Positions 33,087 to 42,247 of a DNA stretch of 64,000 nucleotides are shown one piece after another. The notes under the pieces were generated by a model. It was not told the DNA's origin, did no database searches, and saw only the letters and a program-made list of their open reading frames with translations. Numbering within the stretch: position 1 is the stretch's first letter; every line of letters begins with the position of its first letter. The translations under genes were made by a program, and so were the position numbers. Origin of the DNA: an uncultured Bacteroidia bacterium (GTDB taxonomy: Bacteria; Bacteroidota; Bacteroidia; Bacteroidales; F082); the NCBI GenBank assembly GCA_902799345.1, contig CADBZW010000011.1, forward strand, positions 1 through 64,000, written 5' to 3'.

Positions 33087-33139
33087 ATCGGATCTTTGAA
33101 TTTTAAATTTTGAATTTTAAATCTTTAAATCAACCAATA

Positions 33140-35293
33140 ATGAAAAAAAACACCTTACTGATTATGGGCAGTATCATCACCCTCTTCGGCTGCAACCAAC
33201 AACCAAAGCAGCCTGAACGTTATGCCGTCAAGGCTTACCCTGAGACGCGCATGGACACCACCGTCGTTGACGATTACTTTGGAACAAAGGTCGCAGACCC
33301 GTACCGTTGGCTGGAAAACGACACCTCCGCCGAGACCGCGAAATGGGTCAAGGAACAGAACGAGATCACACAGGACTACCTCAGCCACATCCCCTTCCGC
33401 AACGCACTCAAGGACCGTCTCACGCAATTGGTTAACTACGAGCGCTATAGTATGCCATCGAAGGAACACGGGCGCTATATCTACTCGAAGAACGACGGCC
33501 TCCAGAACCAAAGCGTCATCTACATGCAGGAGACCCTCGACGGCGAACCTACTGTCTTGTTAGACCCCAACAAACTTTCCGACGATGGCACCGTCTCGTT
33601 GGGCGGCATCAGCTTCTCCAACGACGGCAAATACATGGCCTACACCATCCAACGCAGCGGCTCCGACTGGGTCGAGATCTACGTGAAGGACATGGCCACC
33701 CTCGAACTCCTCCCCGACCACATCGAATGGGCCAAGTTCACGGGTGCCTCGTGGTACAAGGACGGCTTCTTCTATGCCGCCTACGACCGCCCAGAAGCCG
33801 GTAAGGAGTTCAGCAACGTGAACGAAAATCACAAGATCTACTACCACAAACTCGGCACACCGCAGGAACAGGATGAACTCTTCTACTCCAACCCTGCCCA
33901 GCCGCGCTATTTCCACCAGGTCGATCTCACCGAGGACGAGCATTACATGTTCCTCTTCGAGAGCGGTCAAGGTGCAGGCAGCACGCTTTGGATTCGCGAC
34001 ATGCAAGACCCGAAGGGTAAGTTCGTGCAGATTGCCGACGACATGAACTACCAATACGGTCCCATCGATGTCATCAACGACACGCTGTATATCTTCACCA
34101 ACTACAATGCGCCCAAGGGCCGCATCTGCCGCGTACCGGCCAAGACCCCTCAGATGGAGAACTGGGTCGATGTGATTCCTGAGAGCGACAATGTCATCTC
34201 CGGCATCAACCTGGCCAACGGCAAGATGATCGTCACCTACGACAAAGACGCCGCCAACCATGCCTATGTCTACACCATGGACGGCAAGCAACTCCATGAA
34301 ATCGCGCTGCCGACCTACGGCGCCGTGGGCTTCAGCAGCCGTTACGAGGAGCCAGAAGTGTTCTACGCCTTCACCTCCTTCGCCTTCCCGACCACAATCT
34401 ACCAGTACAACATCGACGACAACACCTCCACCGTGTTCCGTGCTCCTGCCATCGACTTCAAGTCGGATGACTACGTCACCGAGCAGGTCTTCGTCACCTC
34501 AAAGGACGGCACCAAGGTACCGATGTTCCTGACCTACAAGAAAGGCTTGCAGAAAGACGGCACTAACCCGACCTTCCTGTATGGCTACGGCGGCTTCAAC
34601 ATCACCCTCAACCCCGGCTTCAGCACCTCGCGCCTGCCCTTCATCGAGAACGGCGGCATCTACGCCCAGATGAACCTGCGTGGCGGCAACGAATACGGTG
34701 AGGAATGGCATATTGCCGGCACTAAGTTGCAGAAACAGAATGTCTTCGACGACTGCATCGCTTGCGCTGAATACCTTATTAATAACGGCTACACCTCGCC
34801 TAAGTACTTGGCTTTGAATGGTGGCTCCAACGGCGGTCTGCTCGTCGGTGCTGTCGTCAACCAACGTCCCGACCTCTTCGCCGTGGCCGTGCCGCAAGTC
34901 GGCGTAATGGACATGCTGCGTTACCACCTCTTCACCATCGGTTGGAACTGGGCCAGCGACTACGGCACCAGCGAGGACGATGAGGCCATGTTCAAGGCCT
35001 TGTATGCCTACTCGCCGCTGCACACCATCAAGAGCGGTGCTGATGTGCACTATCCCGCCATCATGGTCACCACTGCCGACCACGACGACCGTGTGGTGCC
35101 CGCCCACTCGTTCAAGTATGCGGCCACACTGCAGGCAGCTCAAACCGGCGACCAGCCCAAGATCATCCGCATCGACACCAAGGCCGGACACGGCGGCGGC
35201 AAGCCCATCTCCAAGGTCCTGGAAGAGCAGGCTGACATTTACTCGTTCATCCTTTACAATATGGGATTGACTTATCCGAAGGAGGTGAAATAA
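33140..35293 (+). CDS. Prolyl oligopeptidase family S9A, lipoprotein
   Basis: The enzyme cuts peptides after proline. The 717-residue protein has a lipoprotein signal (LIMGSIITLFGC, Cys19), so it acts in the periplasm or at a membrane surface. The beta-propeller begins with DDYFGTKVADPYRWLEND. The alpha/beta-hydrolase domain has the nucleophile Ser563 in NGGSNGGLL, Asp649 in ADHDDRVVP and His684 in KAGHGGG, in the order and spacing of S9A. I chose the ATG at 33140; an upstream in-frame ATG at 33110 falls in an AT-rich repeat. It ends in a clear terminator. Confidence 0.93.
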   Translation: MKKNTLLIMGSIITLFGCNQQPKQPERYAVKAYPETRMDTTVVDDYFGTKVADPYRWLENDTSAETAKWVKEQNEITQDYLSHIPFRNALKDRLTQLVNYERYSMPSKEHGRYIYSKNDGLQNQSVIYMQETLDGEPTVLLDPNKLSDDGTVSLGGISFSNDGKYMAYTIQRSGSDWVEIYVKDMATLELLPDHIEWAKFTGASWYKDGFFYAAYDRPEAGKEFSNVNENHKIYYHKLGTPQEQDELFYSNPAQPRYFHQVDLTEDEHYMFLFESGQGAGSTLWIRDMQDPKGKFVQIADDMNYQYGPIDVINDTLYIFTNYNAPKGRICRVPAKTPQMENWVDVIPESDNVISGINLANGKMIVTYDKDAANHAYVYTMDGKQLHEIALPTYGAVGFSSRYEEPEVFYAFTSFAFPTTIYQYNIDDNTSTVFRAPAIDFKSDDYVTEQVFVTSKDGTKVPMFLTYKKGLQKDGTNPTFLYGYGGFNITLNPGFSTSRLPFIENGGIYAQMNLRGGNEYGEEWHIAGTKLQKQNVFDDCIACAEYLINNGYTSPKYLALNGGSNGGLLVGAVVNQRPDLFAVAVPQVGVMDMLRYHLFTIGWNWASDYGTSEDDEAMFKALYAYSPLHTIKSGADVHYPAIMVTTADHDDRVVPAHSFKYAATLQAAQTGDQPKIIRIDTKAGHGGGKPISKVLEEQADIYSFILYNMGLTYPKEVK

Positions 35294-35310
35294 CCTCAAC
35301 TTTTATAACT

Positions 35311-35347
35311 AAAACTGCCCGTTAGGATTACTCCTGACGGGCAGTTT
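35311..35347 (+). terminator. Terminator after prolyl oligopeptidase
   Basis: AAACTGCCCGT pairs with ACGGGCAGTTT around a 14-nt loop, 18 bp past the stop codon. Confidence 0.75.
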
Positions 35348-35359
35348 GGTAATAATCCT

Positions 35360-35367
35360 TACCTTTG
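35360..35367 (+). promoter_or_regulatory. -7 promoter box for the DUF4421 gene
   Basis: TACCTTTG followed by C, 17 bp before the ATG at 35385. Confidence 0.7.
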
Positions 35368-35384
35368 CGCCAAAATTTTCACCC

Positions 35385-36539
35385 ATGAGAAGACTCCTTG
35401 TCATCACGATTCTGTTTTTTTGCACGGCTTCAATGCATGCCCAAGAAATAGAACTAACCTTTTGGCAAAAAGTCAACAACGCGTTTGTCAAACCCGCCTT
35501 AGTCGACACGACACGCATTTACCAACCGAAAGCCGGTTTCTCAATTTCCACATTTAGTACCATACAAAAGGCAGGCTTCGATGTGGATGTCGACTTCGCG
35601 ATTGATTTCGATGACGTTCATCAAATAGGTTTGTCGCAATATAGCCTTACAGAAAACCCCTGCAAGAAAATCGGCCTTGAGGTAGGCTATGGCAAAATCG
35701 TTTTAGGTTATGGCTTGGAAGTGGGACCTCGCAGCGCCTGGAAAAAGAGCTCCTTAGGCTTGGGCATCATCGGCAAGTCGTGGGGTGCGAAATTCAATTA
35801 CTTCAAGATTACCAATCCTTTCAAATCCTCGTTGATCCTTGGAGAAGCAGGTGGCGATGACTTCATCCAAGACGAATTCATCACCGAAGAAGCGGCCGTT
35901 TTGAAGAGTTTCACCATTGACGGCTACTATGCCTTCAACAACAAGCGTTTTGCCTATCCTGCCACCTATAAGGTAGTTATGGTGCAACGCCGCACCGCAG
36001 GCTCGTGGATGCTTACGACGCGCTACATGCAAGGCAGCCTTTACAATTCGCCCGAGGCCTCGTGGGATTCCTACAACCTGCTGGATTGTTTCACCACGCT
36101 GCAAGCCTCGGTGGGTGGCGGCTATTCGGTCAACTTCGTGCTTTGGCACAAAGACCCTAGCGGACCTCGCGACAAAGGCCTGCGCAACCTAACCATCAAC
36201 CTGACGGCTATGCCAATGATTACCATGGTCAATTACCTGAAAACCACGTCGTATAAATTCAACTATGATGAGGAGACAGGTGTAATGAATAATGTAAGCG
36301 AAAAGGTGTCAAAGATTTGGTGTTACCCCATGCCCAACTATATCGGCAGCGCCGCCATCGGCCTTACCCTGTGGCGCTTCTTTTTTACCACTCAGTTCAC
36401 TTACAACACGTTCTATTTCCGGAGCAGCCATGCCTTCAAAAACAACCAGCTTGACATCCCCGATTATGTTGACGACCTCACCTTCAAAGGCTCCTTCCAC
36501 GACTGGATGGTGAAAGGGCAGCTGGTCTACAGATTTTGA
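35385..36539 (+). CDS. DUF4421 family outer-membrane protein
   Basis: The 384-residue protein has a signal peptide (MRRLLVITILFFCTASMHAQ). The rest is built of alternating beta strands with aromatic ends and glycine-rich turns (for example KIVLGYGLEVGPRSAW and GSAAIGLTLWRFFFTTQF) and finishes in KGQLVYRF, with a terminal phenylalanine as in outer-membrane barrels. It matches the DUF4421 family of Bacteroidota, whose function is unknown. Export and barrel formation are inferred. I chose the ATG at 35385, which follows the promoter; the convergent SDR gene ends 8 bp after the stop. Confidence 0.85.
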   Translation: MRRLLVITILFFCTASMHAQEIELTFWQKVNNAFVKPALVDTTRIYQPKAGFSISTFSTIQKAGFDVDVDFAIDFDDVHQIGLSQYSLTENPCKKIGLEVGYGKIVLGYGLEVGPRSAWKKSSLGLGIIGKSWGAKFNYFKITNPFKSSLILGEAGGDDFIQDEFITEEAAVLKSFTIDGYYAFNNKRFAYPATYKVVMVQRRTAGSWMLTTRYMQGSLYNSPEASWDSYNLLDCFTTLQASVGGGYSVNFVLWHKDPSGPRDKGLRNLTINLTAMPMITMVNYLKTTSYKFNYDEETGVMNNVSEKVSKIWCYPMPNYIGSAAIGLTLWRFFFTTQFTYNTFYFRSSHAFKNNQLDIPDYVDDLTFKGSFHDWMVKGQLVYRF

Positions 36540-36547
36540 TTCCCGGA

Positions 36548-37393
36548 CTATTCTTTTGTCGGAGCCTTAATCTTCCCCAAGCTTCTCACCACGGCATCCC
36601 ACCAACGCGTGGGTAACAGCCAATGGAAGAACACGATTGTGTTGGCAAAGGCGCCCGTGCGGTAGCGTGCACGCGGACGGCGACTGTTGACAGCCTTGAC
36701 CATCGTCTTGGTCACGACGGAAGGCTGCGAGAGATAATTGGTGTTGTACATCCAATGGAAGTTCTTGGCCTCCTGTAGTCCCGTCTCTTCGTAAGCCGTG
36801 CCTTTCGACGACTCGGCCAGATGGTCGGCGGCGATATGCCCCCACTCCGTCTTGATGCCGCCTGGTTCTATCATCACCACGTCGATGCCGAAAGGCTGCA
36901 TCTCGATACGCAGAGCATCGCTGAAGGCCTCGACGGAGTATTTGGTCACATGATACCAGCCGCCATAATACAGCACCGACTTGCCGGCCACCGACGAGGT
37001 GTTGATGATACGTCCCGAGCCTTGGCTGCGCATGATAGGCAGCACGAGCTGACAAAGCAGCGCCAGGCCGAACACGTTGACTTCCAACTGACGGCGCGCC
37101 TCTTCCATGCTCACATTCTCGATGGCACCGAAATAGCCATAGCCTGCATTGTTGATGAGCACATCGATACGGCCTTCGGCCTCCATCACGATCTTAAGTC
37201 CCTCTTTGATGGATGCTTCGTCAGTCACATCCATCCTGATGGGCGTGGCACCTTGTTGGCGCAACGGCTCCATCTTCTCCACCCTGCGAGCGGCGGCATA
37301 TACCTTATGTCCTTGCTGGGCCAAAGCGGCAGCCGTGTCGTAGCCGATGCCGCTGCTGGCACCGGTGATGAGTATTACCTTTGGAGTCTTCAT
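36548..37393 (-). CDS. Short-chain dehydrogenase/reductase (SDR)
   Basis: The 281-residue enzyme has the classical SDR pattern: NAD(P)-binding TGASSGIGYDTAAAL at residues 10-24 with the following VYAAARR (arginines that favour NADP), INNAGYGYFG near 87, the catalytic Ser in TSSVAGKSVLYYGG and the catalytic YHVTK near 157. It most resembles the group annotated as oxidoreductases acting on lipids or retinol-like substrates; the true substrate is unknown. It is the last gene of the minus-strand operon and its ATG overlaps the thioesterase stop (ATGA at 37390-37393). Confidence 0.9.
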   Translation of the reverse strand: MKTPKVILITGASSGIGYDTAAALAQQGHKVYAAARRVEKMEPLRQQGATPIRMDVTDEASIKEGLKIVMEAEGRIDVLINNAGYGYFGAIENVSMEEARRQLEVNVFGLALLCQLVLPIMRSQGSGRIINTSSVAGKSVLYYGGWYHVTKYSVEAFSDALRIEMQPFGIDVVMIEPGGIKTEWGHIAADHLAESSKGTAYEETGLQEAKNFHWMYNTNYLSQPSVVTKTMVKAVNSRRPRARYRTGAFANTIVFFHWLLPTRWWDAVVRSLGKIKAPTKE

Positions 37394-37812
37394 TGTTGTG
37401 CTTTTATAGCGTTATACAGTTCGGGCAGGCGTTTCGAGAGGACCACGGGGCGACCGTTCTCCATGAAACAATGCAGGCTTTGTGCGGTACAGACCGTCTT
37501 TCCGCCCACGCGCATGACATAGTTGAACTCAAACTTCAGTTCCGTCACGTTGCCGATGGAGACCTCAATCTCGATGATGTCCTTGAAGGTCGTCGGGGTC
37601 TTGTAGTTACATTGGATCGAGATGACGGGCGAGACAATGCCTTCCTCTTCCACCTTGTCGAAGCCGTAGCCCAATTGGTCGAGGTAATCCACGCGGGCCT
37701 CCTCCATGAAACGGACATAGTTGGAATGGTGCGTGATGCCCATGCGGTCACACTCGTAGTATTTCACTTCGTGTTTGTAGGTATTCATGTTTATATTCAA
37801 AATCACTGTCAT
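37390..37812 (-). CDS. Acyl-CoA thioesterase, 4-hydroxybenzoyl-CoA/YbgC type
   Basis: The 140-residue hotdog-fold protein contains YYECDRMGITHHSNYVRFMEEARVD-like residues (about 18-41; the first part YYECDRMGITHHSNY holds the catalytic Asp), characteristic of 4HBT/YbgC thioesterases that hydrolyse acyl-CoA. Two starts are possible: the ATG at 37812 overlaps the upstream stop codon as ATGA, and ATG at 37788 gives MNTYKHEV, the usual family length. The catalytic motif and sheet are complete. It may work with the next gene (SDR) in lipid or acyl metabolism (inference). Confidence 0.88.
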   Translation of the reverse strand: MTVILNINMNTYKHEVKYYECDRMGITHHSNYVRFMEEARVDYLDQLGYGFDKVEEEGIVSPVISIQCNYKTPTTFKDIIEIEVSIGNVTELKFEFNYVMRVGGKTVCTAQSLHCFMENGRPVVLSKRLPELYNAIKAQQ

Positions 37813-40772
37813 TCAACTGGATAAGCCTCGTACAAAATGTCGTGCATAACGGAGCGGAGACCCGATTTCACCAATTTGTTGGGTTCGGCATCAGGATAGA
37901 CGCGGTTAGATAGGAAGATGATAACCGTGTTGTTGGCGGGGTCGGCCCAGACAAAGGTACCCGTGAAGCCCGTGTGTCCAAAGCCCTGCATGGAACCAGA
38001 CTTTGAGGCAGTGCACGATCCTTTCTTGTTGATGGGCAACTTGTCGAAGCCGATACCACGACGGTTGTCGTTGCTAGCGGCATAGGGTGCTGTAGTGAAA
38101 TAACGCACCGTCTCGGCTTTCAGGTAACGTTTTCCGTTGTAAACGCCCTTGTCGAGGAGCATCTGCATGAGTGCCGCCAAGTCATGGGCATTGGAAAACA
38201 AGCCTGCATGACCCGCCACACCACCGAACATGGCTGCCGCCTGGTCGTGGACATCGCCCCAAATCAGCTGACGGCGAAACACTGTGTCGTTTTCCGTAGG
38301 GGCGATATGCTCACGCGTGAAATGGTTGAGCGGCTTGTAGCAGATATGCGACAGGTTCATAGGATAGTAAAACTTTTCATTCAGATAGTCCTCAATGTTC
38401 TGGTTGGTAATGAGTTTCACGATTTTGGGGATGTAATAGAAGCCCATATCGCTGTACAGATACTTCTTCTTGCCCAAAGGCGTCTTCGACACCGAGTCGA
38501 AGATGCGGTCACCGTAGTCGTTGATGAGATAGAGGTTCTCCGCCACCCTGACATTATGGTTTTCGTCGATGTGGTCGGTGTAAAACTCTGACATGGGACC
38601 ATTTTCGTCCACCGTCACCTTATAGAACGGCACCCAAGCCTTCAGTCCCGCCTGATGCGTCATGAACTCGATGATTTTCAACTTGCCGTGAGGACTGTTT
38701 TTCAAATATGGAAAAAAATCCGCCAAGGTCTTGTTGAGGTCAATCAAGCCGTCGTCGTAAAGCTTCATCACGGCCAGCGTCGAGGCAAAGATCTTGGTGC
38801 AGGAGGCGATGTCGTAGAGGTCGTCGGGCTGCACATTATGGCCGCCGCCATAGGTGAACGAGCCGAAACACTTGTCGTACACCATCTTACCGTCTTTCAT
38901 CGCCACGAGCTGACAACCGGGGTAAGCCCCTTTCTTAATGCCCAACTTAGCCACGGAATCCAACTTGGCGGCATACTTTGCGTTCATCTTTCCCGTCGGC
39001 AGGGCGGCAGTCTTTTCATTCTGGACAGGAAGGTTCGACGGAGCAGGAATCTCCTTCTGCGGAACGATGTGTTCTTTGCGTTCCGGCATGGCGCTGATAA
39101 GGCCATCGCCACAGCTGAACTTACTCGTCGATACGGGAAGTGTACCATGGGCTTCGAGTTCGCCCGACAGCAGCCTCACGACGGCATCCACAGCGGGCAC
39201 CTCGTCCTGATAAGCCACCACCAAGCCCTTCACGCTGTTGTTGATACGGAACAGATCCAAGGCATAAGGGCAAGCAAAGAGATTGAGTATCACGTCGTTC
39301 TGCGCCACCAAGCGGTTGAAGAACTTCACCGTCTCATCTGTGATGCCGTAGTTTTTGTTGGCAAACATCGTGGTCTTCTCGATGTTGACCACCACCAGGT
39401 CGTAATTCTCAAGGCGCTTCAGCCAATCCGCCGACTTCGATGCGATGGCATCCTTAGCCACCACAAAGGAGGTCGTGCTGAAACCGCGAGCGATGAGGCC
39501 GTCGTTCACGTCGTTCTTGGTGTTGCCGATGGTGACCACGGCAATCTTCTTGTTGTTGGCCAACGGTATCACCTGACCCTCATTGCGCAGCATCGTGAGC
39601 GCCTCGTCATAGAGTTGTTGACGCAGCTCGGTATATGCCTTTTTCTTCAAGTCGGTCATCAAGTTAGCAGTCGGGACAGGCTTGTAATGGTTCAAGCCGG
39701 CACGGTATTTATAGCGCAGAATCTTCTTGCAACTCTCTTCGAGGCGTGCCGCCGCCTGCGGGTTGCGTTCCGCAGCCGCCTTGATGGTCTTGATGGCAAA
39801 AGGCACATTGGTAGGCAGAATCAACACGTCATTGCCAGCCATGAAGGCAACATAGGGCACGCTGTCCTGCCTGACCTTCTCCGAGACGCCCTTCATGTCG
39901 AGGCCATCGGTGAAGATAAGGCCTTCGAAGCCCATTTGTTCCTTCAGCAACTCGGTGACCACGCCGTATGACAGCGACGAAGAAGTGTTCTTCACCTTCT
40001 CAATGGCAGGGAAATAGAGGTGTCCTACCATGGCTCCATTCACGCCGTTGGCGATGAGATGGCGGAACGGCGCCAACTCGATATCACGCACCTCATCCAT
40101 CGAACGGGTCACCGTGGGCAGGGTCATGTGGGAGTCGGTGGCTGTGTTGCCATGACCAGGGAAGTGTTTCATCGTGGTAATCAAGCCTTTGCTTTGCATA
40201 CCCAGAGCATAGGCCGTGCCCTTCTCGCCCACCTTTTGGGGATTCTCACCGAAGCTACGCATCCCGATGATGGGATTCGCCGCATTGGAGTTGACATCCA
40301 CCACAGGGGCAAAGTTCACATGGATGCCCATGCGTTGGCATTGCTCCGCGATCTGTTGGCCCATCTCAAAGATAAGTTCGTCGTCGCTAATGGCGCCTAA
40401 AGTCATCTGATAAGGATAAGCCAAAGTCTTTTTCACACGCATCGCCAGACCCCATTCGGCGTCAATACTGACCATCAGCGGGGTCTTTGCCATAGCCTGC
40501 CAAGCATTGGTTTGGTTCACTTGCGCCTCGGCATCGGCACGGAAGAAACACACGCCGCCGATGTTGTACTGCTTGATGTACTTGGCCACATCTTCATAGA
40601 AGGGCTTGTCGGGCTGGTTGGCACGCATACATATTAATTGTGCCACACGCTGCTCTAAAGTAAGGCTGTTATACACCGAATCCACCCAACGGTCTTCTGC
40701 AGTTTGGGCAATACCTTGGCTGGCTGAAAAAGCCAGCACTAACAAGAAAAATAATGCTTTTATTCTATTCAT
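37809..40772 (-). CDS. GH3 beta-N-acetylglucosaminidase fused to a serine beta-lactamase-like domain
   Basis: The 987-residue protein has a signal peptide (to GIAQ). Residues about 30-360 are a GH3 barrel of NagZ type with the KHFPGHGNTATDSH motif near 200 (catalytic His-Asp pair) and IFTDGLDMKG near 289 (nucleophile Asp). The GH3 C-terminal domain follows to about 560. The last 380 residues are a beta-lactamase/DD-peptidase domain with SCTK (SxxK) near 658, YSDMGFYY and a HTGFTG box in place of KTG. The periplasmic enzyme probably trims peptidoglycan or chitin-type fragments. The fusion is common in Bacteroidota. It overlaps the thioesterase as ATGA and follows the TlpA-like gene by 24 bp. 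Confidence 0.9.
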   Translation of the reverse strand: MNRIKALFFLLVLAFSASQGIAQTAEDRWVDSVYNSLTLEQRVAQLICMRANQPDKPFYEDVAKYIKQYNIGGVCFFRADAEAQVNQTNAWQAMAKTPLMVSIDAEWGLAMRVKKTLAYPYQMTLGAISDDELIFEMGQQIAEQCQRMGIHVNFAPVVDVNSNAANPIIGMRSFGENPQKVGEKGTAYALGMQSKGLITTMKHFPGHGNTATDSHMTLPTVTRSMDEVRDIELAPFRHLIANGVNGAMVGHLYFPAIEKVKNTSSSLSYGVVTELLKEQMGFEGLIFTDGLDMKGVSEKVRQDSVPYVAFMAGNDVLILPTNVPFAIKTIKAAAERNPQAAARLEESCKKILRYKYRAGLNHYKPVPTANLMTDLKKKAYTELRQQLYDEALTMLRNEGQVIPLANNKKIAVVTIGNTKNDVNDGLIARGFSTTSFVVAKDAIASKSADWLKRLENYDLVVVNIEKTTMFANKNYGITDETVKFFNRLVAQNDVILNLFACPYALDLFRINNSVKGLVVAYQDEVPAVDAVVRLLSGELEAHGTLPVSTSKFSCGDGLISAMPERKEHIVPQKEIPAPSNLPVQNEKTAALPTGKMNAKYAAKLDSVAKLGIKKGAYPGCQLVAMKDGKMVYDKCFGSFTYGGGHNVQPDDLYDIASCTKIFASTLAVMKLYDDGLIDLNKTLADFFPYLKNSPHGKLKIIEFMTHQAGLKAWVPFYKVTVDENGPMSEFYTDHIDENHNVRVAENLYLINDYGDRIFDSVSKTPLGKKKYLYSDMGFYYIPKIVKLITNQNIEDYLNEKFYYPMNLSHICYKPLNHFTREHIAPTENDTVFRRQLIWGDVHDQAAAMFGGVAGHAGLFSNAHDLAALMQMLLDKGVYNGKRYLKAETVRYFTTAPYAASNDNRRGIGFDKLPINKKGSCTASKSGSMQGFGHTGFTGTFVWADPANNTVIIFLSNRVYPDAEPNKLVKSGLRSVMHDILYEAYPVE

Positions 40773-40796
40773 ATAACTAATTTATTATCAATCAAT

Positions 40797-41624
40797 TTAT
40801 TTACTTTTCTTCAACCATTCCTTTAACTCATTCCAATCATAGGGTTTGCAGACAATGGTGCGTTCTGCATCGAGCACCAAGACCAATGGCGTCGAGGTGA
40901 CATGGTAATCCAGAAACGGCTTACTCTCCCAACGTAACGCATCATAGAAATGGTATCCCGGCAGACGCATTTTTTTCACCGTCTGCAACACCTCGTCTTG
41001 ACTGTCGGCCAAAGCGAAGGTAACAAGCTCAAAATCAGATTTTAAGTCCAGGTTTTTACGAATGTGAACCAAAAAGTCATGGCAATACTCGCAGTCCGTC
41101 GACCAAAAAACAAGGATAATCCGTTCAGCATCAGAGCCAAACAAATGGTAATTCTTCCCATCAACAGTCACCCCTTCAACATCGGGGGCTTGGGCACCCA
41201 CTTTCACCTTCTGATAGGGTTCGGTGATGGAGTCAAGTCGCAAGCCTTCTTCCACACCAATCTCACCTTCAGCAAGTTGCGGATAATTCAAGAGATAATC
41301 CGTCACTTTATCCCGACCCATGGAGGAATAGCCATTCAAGGCAAAGTCGAGGATATACTCATACATCCGCATATTGACCTTGGCCTTATCGAGCACCACA
41401 CCGAGGCCTGCGATAGACAAACTATCAAAATGCCGCTCGTCGCCATCAGTGAAAGAATAGAAAAACGCGACCAACTTATCGGACAACGCTTGTGACGCGA
41501 CCAAGGCCGAATCGCTAAAATCCACATCGTCCCAATACCGCTGTAAATCCACGTTTTGTGCCTTCAACGGAAATGCCGAAAGCACAAAAACAAGCAATAT
41601 TGAAATATGGATTAACTTTTTCAT
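40797..41624 (-). CDS. TlpA-like thioredoxin-fold protein, exported
   Basis: The 275-residue protein has a signal peptide (to PLKAQ). The second half, from VKVGAQAPDVEGV, is a TlpA/AhpC-TSA thioredoxin fold with the redox motif WSTDCEYC near residue 170 and a cis-proline loop VTSTPLVLVLD near 245. The first half (about 25-135) is helical and of unknown fold. It probably reduces or exchanges periplasmic disulfides. It lies between rnhB (23 bp) and the GH3 gene in the long minus-strand operon. Confidence 0.88.
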   Translation of the reverse strand: MKKLIHISILLVFVLSAFPLKAQNVDLQRYWDDVDFSDSALVASQALSDKLVAFFYSFTDGDERHFDSLSIAGLGVVLDKAKVNMRMYEYILDFALNGYSSMGRDKVTDYLLNYPQLAEGEIGVEEGLRLDSITEPYQKVKVGAQAPDVEGVTVDGKNYHLFGSDAERIILVFWSTDCEYCHDFLVHIRKNLDLKSDFELVTFALADSQDEVLQTVKKMRLPGYHFYDALRWESKPFLDYHVTSTPLVLVLDAERTIVCKPYDWNELKEWLKKSK

Positions 41625-41647
41625 ATTCTTTAACTTATCCTATATCA

Positions 41648-42244
41648 TTACAAGTCTAGCTTTAACTGAATTGCCATATTAAACGTCATGCGATGCAAGG
41701 GCGTCGTGCCGTAATCGGCGATGGCTTGTTTGTGCTCGACAGTCGGATAGCCCTTGTTCTTTTTCCAATTGTAAACGGGGTATTGTGCATCGTACTCCAC
41801 CATCATCATATCCCTTGTGGTCTTGGCCAAAATGGAAGCGGCAGCAATCGACTGGTACTTGGCATCACCACCCACCACGCAGACGTGCTTTATTTTCTTA
41901 TAGGGATTGAAGCGGTTACCGTCAATCAATAGAAGTTCTGGGCGTAATGTCAGCTGATCCAAGGCCCTGTGCATCGCTAAGAATGAGGCATTTAGGATGT
42001 TAATCTCGTCAATCTCCTGCGGCGAGACGATGCCGATGCCATAAGTCAAGGCCTCCTGCATCACAAGCTCCCGCAACTGCATCCTTTTCTTCTCCGTAAG
42101 TTGCTTTGAGTCATTGAGTTCCGGGTAATCCGCATCGTTCTTCAGAATCACGGCGGCGGCCACCACTGGACCGGCCAGACAGCCTCTGCCCGCCTCGTCG
42201 CAACCCGCTTCGACCTTATCCGAATAATGTGTGAGCAAACCCAT
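41648..42244 (-). CDS. rnhB: Ribonuclease HII
   Basis: RNase HII removes ribonucleotides and RNA from RNA-DNA hybrids in the cytoplasm. The 198-residue protein has the active-site start [19 protein letters not shown] with Asp16 and Glu17, the third acidic residue in LLIDGNRF near 110, and [14 protein letters not shown] near 138. Length is typical. It lies 3 bp after the DUF6427 stop codon, so the two are co-translated. Confidence 0.95.
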   Translation of the reverse strand: MGLLTHYSDKVEAGCDEAGRGCLAGPVVAAAVILKNDADYPELNDSKQLTEKKRMQLRELVMQEALTYGIGIVSPQEIDEINILNASFLAMHRALDQLTLRPELLLIDGNRFNPYKKIKHVCVVGGDAKYQSIAAASILAKTTRDMMMVEYDAQYPVYNWKKNKGYPTVEHKQAIADYGTTPLHRMTFNMAIQLKLDL

Positions 42245-42247
42245 GGT

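Noticed and set aside
38655..39971. Open frame opposite the GH3-beta-lactamase gene (438 codons)
   Set aside because: H/V/L/D-rich reverse-frame composition, no domain.
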